Assembly: GCA_024399655.1 (NCBI GenBank)
Contig: JAKSNP010000001.1
Coordinates: 62,001 to 126,000 of the forward strand
Direction: 5' to 3'
Length of the DNA stretch: 64,000 bases
From: Paludibacteraceae bacterium
Lineage (GTDB): Bacteria; Bacteroidota; Bacteroidia; Bacteroidales; Paludibacteraceae
The notes under the pieces: generated by a model
The model's input: the letters and a program-made list of their open reading frames with translations, nothing else
What the model was told of the DNA's origin: nothing
Databases searched by the model: none
Shown: positions 36,665 through 46,774 of the stretch, piece by piece
How the letters are laid out: each line of letters starts with the position of its first letter
Numbering within the stretch: the stretch's first letter is position 1
Translations under genes and position numbers: made by a program

Positions 36665-36696
36665 CAAAGGTACAACATTTTTTAGAACCTTGCAAT
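36665..36696 (-). promoter_or_regulatory. Promoter upstream of the small frame and PspC operon
   Basis: On the minus strand: ATTG (36696-36693), 20 nt, TACCTTTG (36672-36665), preceded by GTTG and followed by CA. Confidence 0.7.
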
Positions 36697-36774
36697 ACAT
36701 AGTACTATTTTTCTTGCAAAAAAGTGCATTTTTTTTCATTTTTCCATATTTTTTCGGGAAAACGACGGGGATAG

Positions 36775-36892
36775 TATCGTAAAAATCGGCAATTTTTCGC
36801 CCAAAGCCAAAGTATACGGACAGTATATGCACCTATGCCGGAGGTTCCGAAATGATGATACGGGAAAATCTTAAAAATAGAGAATTCTTTTG
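36775..36892 (+). repeat. Dispersed intergenic element, copy B
   Basis: TATCGTAAAAATCGGCAATT starts at 36775 and AATCTTAAAAATAG at 36867, 92 bp apart. Between them are TATACGGACAGTATATGC and CCTATGCCGGA, recalling copy A. It fills most of the 497-bp gap between the PspC and dxs genes, together with the two outward promoters. Confidence 0.55.
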
Positions 36893-36917
36893 AAAAACGA
36901 AGGTTTTTGTCCAAAAA

Positions 36918-36949
36918 TTTGGTACAATGAAAAAAAAGTTGTAATTTTG
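36918..36949 (+). promoter_or_regulatory. Promoter of the dxs operon
   Basis: TTTG (36918-36921), 20 nt, TAATTTTG (36942-36949), preceded by GTTG and followed by CA. It lies 34 bp before the dxs ATG and is the only good promoter seen for the eight-gene operon. Confidence 0.82.
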
Positions 36950-36983
36950 CAGGCTAATTTGCGCACAGGCGCGCATATAAAGT

Positions 36984-38879
36984 ATGGAATACAAGTATTT
37001 GAACACAATTGACAGTCCGGATGATTTGAAGAAATTACCGGTGGAGGCTTTGCCGGACGTTTGTCAAGAACTGAGAGACTTTATCATAAGTGAATTGAGT
37101 CACAACCCCGGTCATCTTGCCTCCTCATTGGGTACGGTGGAGCTGACCGTGGCTTTGCATTATACACTCGACACCCCCAACGACAAACTGGTGTGGGATG
37201 TGGGTCACCAGGCTTATGCACATAAAATACTCACCGGACGGAGGGACCGTTTCTGCACCAACCGCAAATTCGGCGGTCTGGCCCCCTTCCCCACTCCGAT
37301 GGAAAGCGAATACGACTCGTTTGTAGCGGGGCATGCCAGCAATAGCATATCGGCTGCCCTGGGTATGGAAATCGCCCATAAAGTGGAGGAGGATACCGAA
37401 AGCAAAGTGGTAGCGGTAATAGGCGACGGCGCCATGACGGGGGGACTGGCTTTTGAGGGGCTGAACAACACCTCGATGAACAAGAACGACCTGCTGATTG
37501 TATTGAACGACAACAACATGGCCATCGATCCGATCAAAGGCGGATTCACCGAATATCTGGTATCTCTCACCACCAGCAGCATGTACAACCGCAGACGCTG
37601 GCAACTCTATCAATGGATGCTCCGCCATCATCTCCTGCGTGAAGAGAATATCGGCAAATTACGTCGGCTGAGCAACAATCTGAAAGCCCTTTTCTCCCGT
37701 CAGGGAACCAACATATTCCAAGGATTGAACCTGAAATATTTCGGTCCGACCGACGGACATGACGTGATTGAGCTGGTACGCATTCTGAACGAGATAAAGA
37801 ACCATAGAGGTCCGAAAGTGCTGCATATAATCACCACCAAAGGCAAAGGCTATGCCCCCGCAGAAAACAACCAGACCGTGTGGCACGCCCCCGGAGAATT
37901 CAATCCCGAAAACGGAGAACGAAAAAAATCGAACACCAACAATCTGCCGCCGTTGTGGCAGGATGTTTTCGGCGAGACCTTACTGGAGTTGGCCAAAAAC
38001 AACAAAAAAATAGTAGGGGTAACTCCGGCCATGCCTTCCGGCTGCTCGATGACAATCATGCAGAAAGAGTTGCCCGAACGCGTATTCGATGTGGGCATTG
38101 CCGAAGGGCATGCCGTTACATTCTCGGCTGGAATGGCCAAAGAAGGCATCATCCCTTATTGCAACATCTATTCCTCGTTCATGCAACGGGCATACGACAA
38201 TATCATTCACGATGTGGCACTCCAGAACCTGCACGTAGTATTGTGTATCGACAGAGCGGGCATTGTAGGAAATGACGGCGCCACTCACCACGGTCTGTTT
38301 GATATGGCGTATCTACGCCCAATTCCCAACATGCAGATTTGCTCGCCCATGAAAGCAGACGACCTGCGTCAAATGCTTCGATTGGCCGAAACGATGGAAG
38401 GACCTGTAGCCATACGCTATCCCCGTGGCCGCAGCGTAGAAACGGACCGACAGTCGTCCGGCACCTGCCAAATAGGCAAAGGCGTAGCGTTGTGTGAAGG
38501 CAACGACCTGGCCGTACTCAGCATCGGAGCCATAGGAAACACCGTAGAAGAAGCCATCCAACTATGTAAGGAAAAACAACCGGACTGCAGCATCGCTCAT
38601 TGGGATATGCGGTGGTTGAAACCGATTGACGAAGATATATTGGCCCACGTGGGCCGACACTACCGCCGCATCGTAACCGTTGAGGACGGAATCACCATCG
38701 GCGGATTGGGTAGCGCCGTAACGGAATATATGACCGAACACGGACATACGGCCAAAGTGACCAGATTGGGTATCAACAATCAATTTGTAGAACACGGCAG
38801 CACGAACGAACTATATCATCTGCTGCACTTAGATAAGGAGGGAATATGCGCATCGTTATTGTCGGCGCTGGAGCAGTAG
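36984..38879 (+). CDS. dxs: 1-deoxy-D-xylulose-5-phosphate synthase
   Basis: A 631-residue thiamine-diphosphate enzyme that condenses pyruvate and glyceraldehyde 3-phosphate, the first step of the non-mevalonate isoprenoid pathway and a source for thiamine and pyridoxal synthesis. It has SHNPGHLASSLGTVELTVAL near residue 37, the ThDP-binding GDGAMTGGLAFEGLNN near 151, LNDNNMAIDP near 176, and DRAGIVGNDGATHHGLFD near 420. It is the first gene of a closely packed operon. Its last 34 bp overlap trkA. Confidence 0.96.
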   Translation: MEYKYLNTIDSPDDLKKLPVEALPDVCQELRDFIISELSHNPGHLASSLGTVELTVALHYTLDTPNDKLVWDVGHQAYAHKILTGRRDRFCTNRKFGGLAPFPTPMESEYDSFVAGHASNSISAALGMEIAHKVEEDTESKVVAVIGDGAMTGGLAFEGLNNTSMNKNDLLIVLNDNNMAIDPIKGGFTEYLVSLTTSSMYNRRRWQLYQWMLRHHLLREENIGKLRRLSNNLKALFSRQGTNIFQGLNLKYFGPTDGHDVIELVRILNEIKNHRGPKVLHIITTKGKGYAPAENNQTVWHAPGEFNPENGERKKSNTNNLPPLWQDVFGETLLELAKNNKKIVGVTPAMPSGCSMTIMQKELPERVFDVGIAEGHAVTFSAGMAKEGIIPYCNIYSSFMQRAYDNIIHDVALQNLHVVLCIDRAGIVGNDGATHHGLFDMAYLRPIPNMQICSPMKADDLRQMLRLAETMEGPVAIRYPRGRSVETDRQSSGTCQIGKGVALCEGNDLAVLSIGAIGNTVEEAIQLCKEKQPDCSIAHWDMRWLKPIDEDILAHVGRHYRRIVTVEDGITIGGLGSAVTEYMTEHGHTAKVTRLGINNQFVEHGSTNELYHLLHLDKEGICASLLSALEQ

Positions 38880-40180
38880 GCACACACCTGGCCAAACTGC
38901 TGTCACGCGAAAACATGGAAATAAGCCTGATGGACGAGGATCCAACACGGCTCGGAGTACTGGATGCCAACTATGATCTGATTACCAAAGTGGGCAATCC
39001 TACTTCGATACACGATTTGAAGGATATCGGGGTGAAGGATTGTGATCTGTTCGTATCGGTAACTCCGCATGAAACTGAAAATATGACGGCCTGCCTGATT
39101 GCCAACCAATTGGGTGCCAAGAGAACATTGGCCCGTATCGACAACTACGAATACCTGTTACCTGAAAACAAGATATTTTTCGAGGGGATGGGTCTTAACC
39201 ATCTGATCTACCCGGAAGTACTGGCCGCACAAGAAATTGTGGAAGCTCTAAAAACCAACTGGATGCGCTACCACCTGAAGTTGTGCGAAGGAGCATTGGA
39301 ATTATGCGTGGTAAAGATACGCGAAGGAGCCAGGATTATCGGTCAAACGTTCATGTCGGGATTCTACAACCACGGCAAATATCGTATCGTAGCCATCAAA
39401 CGCGGCAGTCAGACCATTATTCCCAAAGGCAACGATGCCGTACAAGTGGGCGATATGGTTTATGCCATGTGCTTGGAGGAAAATATGGAATTCATGCGTG
39501 AGGAATTCGGCAAGCCCCAGCGTGAAATCAAGAATATTATTTTCTATGGAGCGACCCGCCTGGCGCAAAAAGCCGTTCAACAACTGGGGGACGGATACAA
39601 TATCAAGATATTTGAAGCCGATCATGACGAATGCGTCCGCATCTCCGAAAAGGTGAACAACGCCCTCGTCATCAACATCGACGCTTCGGATATGGAAGCC
39701 CTGAAAGAAGAGGGCATTCAGGACGCAGACGCTTTTGTTGCCGTAACCAATTCTTCGGAAGCCAACATATTCGCCTGTTTGGCTGCCAAACGGTTCGGCG
39801 TCCGCAAAACGATTGCCGACGTGGAGAATATCGACTATATGCCGATGGCAGACGGTCTAGACATAGGTTCTGTCATGAACAAGAAAACGATGGCCGCATC
39901 GTATATCTATCAGATGTTGTTGAACGCAAGCGTGCTGAACGTGCGCAACCTCACATCTGCCGATGCCGAAATCGTTGAATTCATCGCCCGTGAAAACAGC
40001 CGAATCACCAAAGGAAAGATTCGCGATATGCGCCTCCCCGACGAATCCACTATCGGCGGCATAGTAAGAGCGGGAGAAGGACTTCTGGTGAACGGCGATA
40101 CCGAGATTCTGCCGGGCGATCAGGTAATCGTGCTCTGCAAAAGTGAGATGTTACAAAAAATGGAGCGGTTCTTTCAATGA
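38846..40180 (+). CDS. trkA: Trk potassium uptake regulatory protein TrkA
   Basis: A 444-residue cytoplasmic NAD(H)-binding regulator of the TrkH channel with two RCK_N/RCK_C repeats. The first nucleotide site is intact (IVIVGAGAVGTHLAKLL). The second reads FYGATRLAQKAV and lacks the classical GxGxxG glycines. Its ATG lies within the end of dxs and is preceded by AAGGAGGGAAT, an unusually good Shine-Dalgarno for this group, which supports the overlapping start. The stop overlaps trkH by four bases (ATGA). Confidence 0.94.
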   Translation: MRIVIVGAGAVGTHLAKLLSRENMEISLMDEDPTRLGVLDANYDLITKVGNPTSIHDLKDIGVKDCDLFVSVTPHETENMTACLIANQLGAKRTLARIDNYEYLLPENKIFFEGMGLNHLIYPEVLAAQEIVEALKTNWMRYHLKLCEGALELCVVKIREGARIIGQTFMSGFYNHGKYRIVAIKRGSQTIIPKGNDAVQVGDMVYAMCLEENMEFMREEFGKPQREIKNIIFYGATRLAQKAVQQLGDGYNIKIFEADHDECVRISEKVNNALVINIDASDMEALKEEGIQDADAFVAVTNSSEANIFACLAAKRFGVRKTIADVENIDYMPMADGLDIGSVMNKKTMAASYIYQMLLNASVLNVRNLTSADAEIVEFIARENSRITKGKIRDMRLPDESTIGGIVRAGEGLLVNGDTEILPGDQVIVLCKSEMLQKMERFFQ

Positions 40181-41673
40181 CAAGAGCATTTAACACACGA
40201 TTGGTATTTCGTACGATGGGTGCCCTGCTGCTTATCGAAGCGTTCTTCATGGGTATATCCACCGGCATCAGCTATTTGTACGGAGATGCAGACGGAGATT
40301 CCTTTTTGGTATCTACGGTCGTAACCATATTGGCTGGTCTGGCGGGTCTGATCATCGGACATAATGCCACCAAACATGTCGGAGAACGCGAAGGCTATGT
40401 GATTGTGGCTCTCGTATGGCTGGTATTCTCCGTATTCGGTATGCTTCCCTATTACCTGAGCGGACAAATCGACAGTATAACGGATGCTTGGTTTGAAACC
40501 ATGTCAGGCTTCACCACTACCGGTGCCACCGTATTGACCGATATCGAACGACTGACTCACGGAGCGCTTTTCTGGCGTTCGATGACACAATGGTTGGGCG
40601 GTATGGGAATCATCGTACTCAGTATTGCCATTCTGCCGATGTTCGGATTAGGAGGAATGCAGCTGTATGCAGCCGAAGTGACCGGATTGAACTACGAAAA
40701 AATTTCGCCTCGTATTGCCGATACGGCCAAACATTTATGGCTCACTTATATTATCCTGACTTTGGCAGAAACAGGATTGCTTTTCCTGGAAGGCATGCCG
40801 CTTTTCGACAGTATATGCCATTCGTTCACCACCGTTGCCACCGGCGGATTCTCCACCAAAAATCTCAGTATCGCCTATTATGCCAATCCTGCCATCCACT
40901 ATACCATCACCATTTTCATGATGCTTTCTGCCATCAACTTCGCCATGATAATCCTCCTCTTCAGAGGAAAATGGGAACGGTTTATACATGATGAAGAAAC
41001 TCACTGGTATTTGGGCGCCGTAGGTGCAGTTACGTTGATTCTGACCATTGGAATGATGTTCAACGGCTGGCAAAACCACATCAACGGACATGGCGTGGCT
41101 GCTTTCTTCAGCACATTGGAACATAGTTTCCGCATCGGATTCTTTACCACCGTTTCCACAATGACTTCATCAGGATTCGGCATTTCCGACTATATGCAAT
41201 GGGCTCCGTTCCTATGGGTTGTGGTATTTTTCCTGATGTTCACAGGCGGTTCATCCGGTTCTACTGCCGGAGGTATCAAGTGGATACGAATCGCCATTTT
41301 CGCCAAAAGCGGAATGGCGGAATTCAAACGGCGTATCCATCCGTATGCCGTAGTGCCGGTGAAAATCAACCATAGACCCGTCACACAACAGACCACCAAC
41401 AACGTGATGGCGTTTATGGTATTCTATGTATTTATCTTAATAGTAACTATACTTATTTTCTGCGCTTTGGGCGTCAACTTCGATGAAGCCGTAGGTGCAG
41501 CCGTCAGTGCGATGGGCAATATCGGTCCCAGTATAGGTCAGTACGGACCTGCCGGAACTTATGCCGCCTTCCCCGAATTGGGCAAATGGGTAATGACCTT
41601 TGTCATGCTGATCGGCCGTCTTGAAATCTTCACCGTCTTGCTACTCTTTACGCGGGTACTCTGGAAAAAATAA
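40177..41673 (+). CDS. trkH: Trk potassium channel subunit TrkH
   Basis: A 498-residue inner-membrane potassium/sodium transporter with four pore-loop repeats. Recognised segments are SGFTTTGATVLTDIE near residue 110, TVATGGFSTKN near 220, STMTSSGFGISDY near 327, and GNIGPSIGQYGP near 450. GGSSGSTAGGIKWIR is also typical of TrkH. It partners TrkA, encoded immediately before it with a 4-bp overlap. It overlaps the SGNH hydrolase start by one base (TAATG). Confidence 0.95.
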   Translation: MTRAFNTRLVFRTMGALLLIEAFFMGISTGISYLYGDADGDSFLVSTVVTILAGLAGLIIGHNATKHVGEREGYVIVALVWLVFSVFGMLPYYLSGQIDSITDAWFETMSGFTTTGATVLTDIERLTHGALFWRSMTQWLGGMGIIVLSIAILPMFGLGGMQLYAAEVTGLNYEKISPRIADTAKHLWLTYIILTLAETGLLFLEGMPLFDSICHSFTTVATGGFSTKNLSIAYYANPAIHYTITIFMMLSAINFAMIILLFRGKWERFIHDEETHWYLGAVGAVTLILTIGMMFNGWQNHINGHGVAAFFSTLEHSFRIGFFTTVSTMTSSGFGISDYMQWAPFLWVVVFFLMFTGGSSGSTAGGIKWIRIAIFAKSGMAEFKRRIHPYAVVPVKINHRPVTQQTTNNVMAFMVFYVFILIVTILIFCALGVNFDEAVGAAVSAMGNIGPSIGQYGPAGTYAAFPELGKWVMTFVMLIGRLEIFTVLLLFTRVLWKK

Positions 41674-42980
41674 TGAAAGCCCGTAAGATTGTCATTTTTA
41701 TTTGGATTGTAATCGCACTGTTGGCGGCAGGCCAACCGTTGATGAAACATCTTGACCGACAGCGTAGCATCGACACTACGGAAGGTCTGACAGCATTTGA
41801 AGATGCTTTGGAAATCGATTCTTTAGCTATCGACTCGCTGGCGACAGACGATCCATGTCACGAACCGCTTATTGCCTGGCAAGGACGGAAATTGATATTG
41901 GACCAACTGATGGCCGGAGCTGACAGTACCACTGTTCGCGTAATGCATTACGGTGATTCGCAGATTGAAGAAGACCGTATCACATGCATCATACGCCGAC
42001 ATTTGCAAGAGCGATACGGAGGAGGTGGTGTCGGTTTGATTCCTCTTCATCAAACTATTCCCACTCAAACTTTACGCCAACGCCTTACCATGAACGAAGC
42101 CGTTCAAACGGCTGCAGGCGGACCCACACGCTATCTGGTGTACGGCCCCAAAAACATGCGTCGTCCCGACGGTAACCGCTACGGACCGATGGGACAAGTG
42201 GCGATCATGGACGATTCGCTCACTTTGGGAAGTGAAACACTTTCGCTGCAGATGACACCGATATCCAACGCCAAACATACAGAACGCTATTTCAACCGCA
42301 TTCATGTTTTTGCCGAGCAAGACAGTATCATCAATGTGCGCGACAGCAGCACCCAATATATACTGGCGCTCAACGGCAAACATGAAATCTACGGCATCTC
42401 GTTGGAAACCAAGAAAGGCGTCATCGTCGACAATATCCCGATGCGCGGCTGCTCCGGATACATATTCACCCAAATCAACCGTGACCAGTTGGTTCGTTTC
42501 TATCGTGACACCCATACACGCTTGATTATCCTGCAATACGGTGGCAATATGATGCCGTATCTCGAATCCGGCAAGGGTATCGACTCCTATGTTTCGGAAT
42601 TGCGTCGTCAGGTGGAGTACCTGAAAAGTTGCGCCCCCGAAGCCGCATTCCTCTTTATCGGGCCAAGCGATATGCTTCGTATGTCGGAAGGCGAATGGAC
42701 ATCCTACAGCCGTGTTCCCGCACTTGACAGCGCCCTTAGTCAGATGGCTCGCGAAGCCGGTATCGCCTATTGGAGCCTCTACCAGGCCATGGGTGGTGAA
42801 GGAAGTATGAAAGAATGGCAAGCCAAAGGATGGGCCGGTAGCGACGGTATTCACTTCAGCAAACAAGGAGCAGAACATGCAGGTGAATTGCTATGGACTT
42901 GGATGAGCGAGGGACAGAATCCGGCCGACCCCGAGCAGGAAACAACTTCAGAAAAACAGGATGAAGATTTAAGTATTTGA
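41673..42980 (+). CDS. SGNH/GDSL-family hydrolase, membrane-anchored
   Basis: A 435-residue protein with an N-terminal membrane helix (about 5-22) and an extracytoplasmic SGNH domain. HYGDSQIEEDRI near residue 92 gives the nucleophile Ser. YGGNMMPY near 290 may supply the Gly/Asn blocks, and DGIHFSKQGAEHAG near 393 gives the Asp-x-x-His pair. With the MBOAT protein encoded right after, it resembles two-component systems that O-acetylate cell-surface polymers, where the SGNH partner moves or removes the acetyl group. The target polymer is unknown. The start overlaps the trkH stop. Confidence 0.82.
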   Translation: MKARKIVIFIWIVIALLAAGQPLMKHLDRQRSIDTTEGLTAFEDALEIDSLAIDSLATDDPCHEPLIAWQGRKLILDQLMAGADSTTVRVMHYGDSQIEEDRITCIIRRHLQERYGGGGVGLIPLHQTIPTQTLRQRLTMNEAVQTAAGGPTRYLVYGPKNMRRPDGNRYGPMGQVAIMDDSLTLGSETLSLQMTPISNAKHTERYFNRIHVFAEQDSIINVRDSSTQYILALNGKHEIYGISLETKKGVIVDNIPMRGCSGYIFTQINRDQLVRFYRDTHTRLIILQYGGNMMPYLESGKGIDSYVSELRRQVEYLKSCAPEAAFLFIGPSDMLRMSEGEWTSYSRVPALDSALSQMAREAGIAYWSLYQAMGGEGSMKEWQAKGWAGSDGIHFSKQGAEHAGELLWTWMSEGQNPADPEQETTSEKQDEDLSI

Positions 42981-42986
42981 CAAATC

Positions 42987-44591
42987 GTGGAAACACTTCG
43001 CTATATATTTCAGTTTGATGCAGCCAGTCCGCTGCTTTTCACCCAATTCTATTTCTGGGTGTTTCTTGCCATCGTATATACCGTATTCGCCGCTATCGTC
43101 GAATGGGGAAAAGGTCCGAAGGATTCGCATACCCGCCTTCACTTACGCAATATATTCCTGATGGCGGTCAGCTGGTTCTTCTACTACAAAACCAGCGGTA
43201 TTTTCCTCTTCATACTCGCCACTCTGACCTTTTGCAACTGGGCTATCGCTCTATGGATGCACGACGCTCAAGGCAAAAACAACTTGGGACTGACCAAGAT
43301 GTGGTTGATATTGAGCATCCTGCTCGACCTTGGTTTCCTTTTCTACTACAAATACGCCTATTTCGGCGTAGATATATTCAATTCCCTTACCGGTTCCCAT
43401 TTTTCCATCGTGGACAAGATCATTCTGCCGGTGGGTATTTCATTCTACACGTTCCAGGTGATTTCGTATGTAGTGGATGTATATCGCCGTCAGGTGCAAC
43501 CGGTGAGCAATGTATTGGACTTCGGGTTCTATGTATCCTTCTTCCCGCAATTGGTGGCCGGTCCTATAGTTCGCGCATCCGAATTTGTTCCTCAGCTTTA
43601 CAAGCCTTTCCACTTGAGCCGTCGTCAAATGGGCATTGCCCTATTCTGGATTTTGAACGGTTTGGCAAAGAAAATCATATTAAGCGACTATCTGGCGGTA
43701 AACCTGATCGACCGCGTTTTCGAAAACCCGATGTTGTTCTCCGGTTTTGAGAATCTGTTTGCTCTTTTTGCCTATTCGATGCAGGTGTATGCCGACTTCT
43801 CGGGCTATACGGATATCGCTATCGGCGTAGCCTTGCTGATGGGATTCTACTTGCCCCAGAACTTCGACTCCCCCTACAAGAGCCGCAACCCGCAGGAATT
43901 CTGGAGAAGATGGCATCAAAGCCTCAGCCGATGGCTGAAATCGTATGTCTACATCCCCTTAGGAGGCAATAAAACCCTTTTTGGACACAAAGCTCCCAAA
44001 TTATTGGCCTCAAATGTCAACTCGTTCGCAACCATGTTGATCGGCGGTCTGTGGCATGGTGCCAGTTGGAACTTTATCATTTGGGGCGGATTGAACGGTA
44101 TAGGTATGATTATCGCCAAATGCTGGCACAGTCTGAAAGAAACAGTAACCGGCGGCATGCAGGCAAAGATGCAAGCAAATTCGCCACGGTTGTATAAATG
44201 GATCTGCAATGCCGACAACGTGGTCTGCATACTGCTCACGTTCACTTTTATCACTTTCACCCGTCTTTTCTTCCGTTCGAGCAGCAATCTGGATCCGGCA
44301 ACTGCCAATGAAGTGGCTTGGGAAACAGCCCGAAATATGATCGGGCAGATTACAGGCGCATGGAACAGCAGCGTCATTATTCCTTTCGTATGCGAATATT
44401 GGAAAGTGGTGGTGCTCTTCTTCATGGGAATGATTATCCATTGGTTGCCAGCCAATTTCAAACGCCGCTATCGTATTTGGTTCGCACAAATGCCGCTTTG
44501 GTTGATGGCTATCAGCATCATCGTGGTGGTGGCTATCGTCTATCAATTCATATCGGCCGATATGCAACCTTTCATTTATTTCCAATTCTAA
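42987..44591 (+). CDS. MBOAT-family O-acyltransferase (AlgI/PatA/DltB-like)
   Basis: A 534-residue polytopic membrane protein. Family segments are FFPQLVAGPIVRASEFVPQL near residue 190, DFSGYTDIAIG near 270, FWRRWHQSLSRWLKSYVYIP near 308, and the invariant-His motif GGLWHGASWNF near 350. Such proteins carry acyl groups across the inner membrane for alginate, peptidoglycan or teichoic-acid-like polymers. The start is GTG, 6 bp after the SGNH hydrolase stop; no better ATG exists in frame. It works with the preceding hydrolase by context. Confidence 0.92.
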   Translation: METLRYIFQFDAASPLLFTQFYFWVFLAIVYTVFAAIVEWGKGPKDSHTRLHLRNIFLMAVSWFFYYKTSGIFLFILATLTFCNWAIALWMHDAQGKNNLGLTKMWLILSILLDLGFLFYYKYAYFGVDIFNSLTGSHFSIVDKIILPVGISFYTFQVISYVVDVYRRQVQPVSNVLDFGFYVSFFPQLVAGPIVRASEFVPQLYKPFHLSRRQMGIALFWILNGLAKKIILSDYLAVNLIDRVFENPMLFSGFENLFALFAYSMQVYADFSGYTDIAIGVALLMGFYLPQNFDSPYKSRNPQEFWRRWHQSLSRWLKSYVYIPLGGNKTLFGHKAPKLLASNVNSFATMLIGGLWHGASWNFIIWGGLNGIGMIIAKCWHSLKETVTGGMQAKMQANSPRLYKWICNADNVVCILLTFTFITFTRLFFRSSSNLDPATANEVAWETARNMIGQITGAWNSSVIIPFVCEYWKVVVLFFMGMIIHWLPANFKRRYRIWFAQMPLWLMAISIIVVVAIVYQFISADMQPFIYFQF

Positions 44592-44604
44592 ACCGGTAAC
44601 CATT

Positions 44605-45171
44605 ATGATAGGACTGACAGGAGGAATAGGAAGCGGCAAGAGCACTATCGCTCACGAACTGACAGCACGCGGCTATACCGTCTACGATACGGATAGCGAA
44701 GCAAAACGGCTGATTGTGGAAGATGCATCTGTACGTGAAGCCATGACGGCACTGTTCGGAAGCGATATATATGACCACAATACCTACCGTACCGACAAAG
44801 TGGCGGCACAGGTATTCGCCAATCCCGAACTGCTGGCACAATTGAACGCTATCGTCCATCCGGCAGTAAGAAAAGATATCATCAACCGACAGCCCGACTT
44901 CATCGAATCGGCTATTTTATACGAAAGCGGATTCAACGAAATGTGTGAAGCGGTAGTGGCTGTGATAGCCTCCAAAACCATCCGCCTGCAACGCGTGATG
45001 CAGCGTGACGGAACAGATATAAATAAGGTTCGGGCGCGTATGCGCGCACAAATGAGCAACTGCCACCTGCGTGCCATTGCTGATTATATCGTGGAAAACG
45101 ACGGCAAACGGTCAGTTGAACGACTGGTGACCAACCTCTTGAAACGAATGGAATTACCTATAGCAAAATAA
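44605..45171 (+). CDS. coaE: Dephospho-CoA kinase
   Basis: A 188-residue P-loop kinase catalysing the last step of coenzyme A synthesis. Walker A GGIGSGKS is at residues 6-13, the DTDSEAKRL segment near 32 holds the catalytic Asp, and HPAVRKDI near 91 and RMRAQMSNC near 145 are family signatures. It is in the dxs-to-engB operon, 13 bp after the MBOAT gene. Confidence 0.95.
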   Translation: MIGLTGGIGSGKSTIAHELTARGYTVYDTDSEAKRLIVEDASVREAMTALFGSDIYDHNTYRTDKVAAQVFANPELLAQLNAIVHPAVRKDIINRQPDFIESAILYESGFNEMCEAVVAVIASKTIRLQRVMQRDGTDINKVRARMRAQMSNCHLRAIADYIVENDGKRSVERLVTNLLKRMELPIAK

Positions 45172-45205
45172 CAGTAAGAAGAAGTTTATTGAACACCCTT
45201 AATAT

Positions 45206-46711
45206 ATGATTACATTTATCGTAGCCTTAGCGGCATTGATTTTGGGATTTATCTTCTATGGAAGATTGGTGGAACGCATTTTCCACATCAATCCGGAGCG
45301 TAAGACTCCGGCGCTCACCCGTCCTGACGGAGTGGACTATGTGCCGATGAAACCTTGGCGGATTTTTCTCGTGCAATTCCTCAACATTGCCGGATTGGGC
45401 CCCATCTTCGGGGCGATTATGGGCATATTTTTCGGCCCTGCCGCATTTTTGTGGATAGTGCTTGGTACTATCTTCGCCGGAGGCGTACACGACTTTATGA
45501 GCGGTATGCTGTCCATCCGTAAAAACGGGGCTTCCTTACCCGAAATCGTGGGAGACGAATTAGGCAATGGCGTCAAAATCGGACTTCGTATATTCACGCC
45601 TTTGCTCCTGGTGCTGCTCACCACCACTTTTCTGAGCGGACCGGCCACCTTGCTGCAAGGATTATGCGCCTTGGGAACGATGCCTTATCAGGGAAGGATG
45701 ATGCCTATGGTTTGGATCGTCATCATTTTCGCTTACTATATTCTGGCCACCGTCCTGCCCGTGGATAAACTCATCGGTCGCTTCTATCCGCTTTTCGGAG
45801 CCATTCTGCTCTTTATGGGCATTGGCATCATGGTGGTGATGCTGGGATGGCATGCCGACTCGATGCCCGAATTGTCGGACGGACTCGCCAATCGCCAGAA
45901 CAACGGACTGCCGCTTTTCCCGATGATGTTCGTCAGCATAGCCTGCGGAGCTATCAGCGGTTTTCATGCCACACAATCCCCTTTGATGGCAAGATGCATG
46001 ACCAACGAACGCCAAGGAAGATGGATCTTCTACGGAGCCATGGTTTGTGAAGGTATTTTGGCCCTTATCTGGGCCGCTGCTGCCGGCACGTTCTTCGCCG
46101 ATCCCGAAAAAGGGTTATACGGTATCGACGGACTTCAAGCTTTTGCAGCCGCTCACCCCGGAGAAAACATTGCCGCATTGGTGGTCGACCGATTGTCAAG
46201 AAGCTGGCTCGGAACCGTAGGAGGCATATTGGCGATCATCGGTGTAATTGCCGCACCAATCACTTCCGGAGATACGGCTTTGAGGTCCGCCCGCCTGATT
46301 GCAGCCGACTTCCTCCACTTGGACCAGAAAAAGATTATCAACCGCTTTTTCATTGCCGTTCCGCTTTTCCTTTGCGTTTTCGGGTTGCTCTTTGTGGATT
46401 TCAATGTAGTATGGCGCTATTTTGCCTGGACCAACCAGACAATGGCCGTATTCACTTTATGGGCCGCTACGATATGGCTTTATCATCACACACGCCATAA
46501 ACGCCACATTTATCCTTATCTGATCACCCTTATCCCGGCTTTATTCATGACGATGGTCAGCATCAGTTATATTCTGATTGCCCCCGAAGGTTTTGAATTC
46601 GCTATGAAAGGATGGAGCTGGCTGGCCTATACGATAGCCGGAACAATCGACTTGATTTGCTTGATCGCCTTCATGATTTGGGCACGCAAGCAAAGCAATG
46701 GAGCGCAATAA
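45206..46711 (+). CDS. cstA: CstA-family carbon starvation / peptide-pyruvate transporter
   Basis: A 501-residue inner-membrane protein with about 13 helices. GVDYVPMKPWRIFLVQFLNI near residue 46, GPIFGAIMGIFFGPAAFLWI, and GGVHDFMSGMLSIRKNG near 92 are CstA hallmarks. The shorter, Bacteroidetes form is present rather than the roughly 700-residue enterobacterial one. E. coli relatives import peptides and pyruvate; the substrate here is inferred. It sits between coaE and engB. Confidence 0.9.
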   Translation: MITFIVALAALILGFIFYGRLVERIFHINPERKTPALTRPDGVDYVPMKPWRIFLVQFLNIAGLGPIFGAIMGIFFGPAAFLWIVLGTIFAGGVHDFMSGMLSIRKNGASLPEIVGDELGNGVKIGLRIFTPLLLVLLTTTFLSGPATLLQGLCALGTMPYQGRMMPMVWIVIIFAYYILATVLPVDKLIGRFYPLFGAILLFMGIGIMVVMLGWHADSMPELSDGLANRQNNGLPLFPMMFVSIACGAISGFHATQSPLMARCMTNERQGRWIFYGAMVCEGILALIWAAAAGTFFADPEKGLYGIDGLQAFAAAHPGENIAALVVDRLSRSWLGTVGGILAIIGVIAAPITSGDTALRSARLIAADFLHLDQKKIINRFFIAVPLFLCVFGLLFVDFNVVWRYFAWTNQTMAVFTLWAATIWLYHHTRHKRHIYPYLITLIPALFMTMVSISYILIAPEGFEFAMKGWSWLAYTIAGTIDLICLIAFMIWARKQSNGAQ

Positions 46712-46774
46712 ACCGACATCTGCAGAATTGCAACTGAAAAAAAACGCTAACTCAATCAATCTGATATACCAGCC

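Noticed and set aside
36578..36832. An 84-codon extended version of the small hydrophobic frame
   Set aside because: The extension runs through the promoter at 36665-36696 and has low-complexity sequence; only the last 19 codons are plausible.
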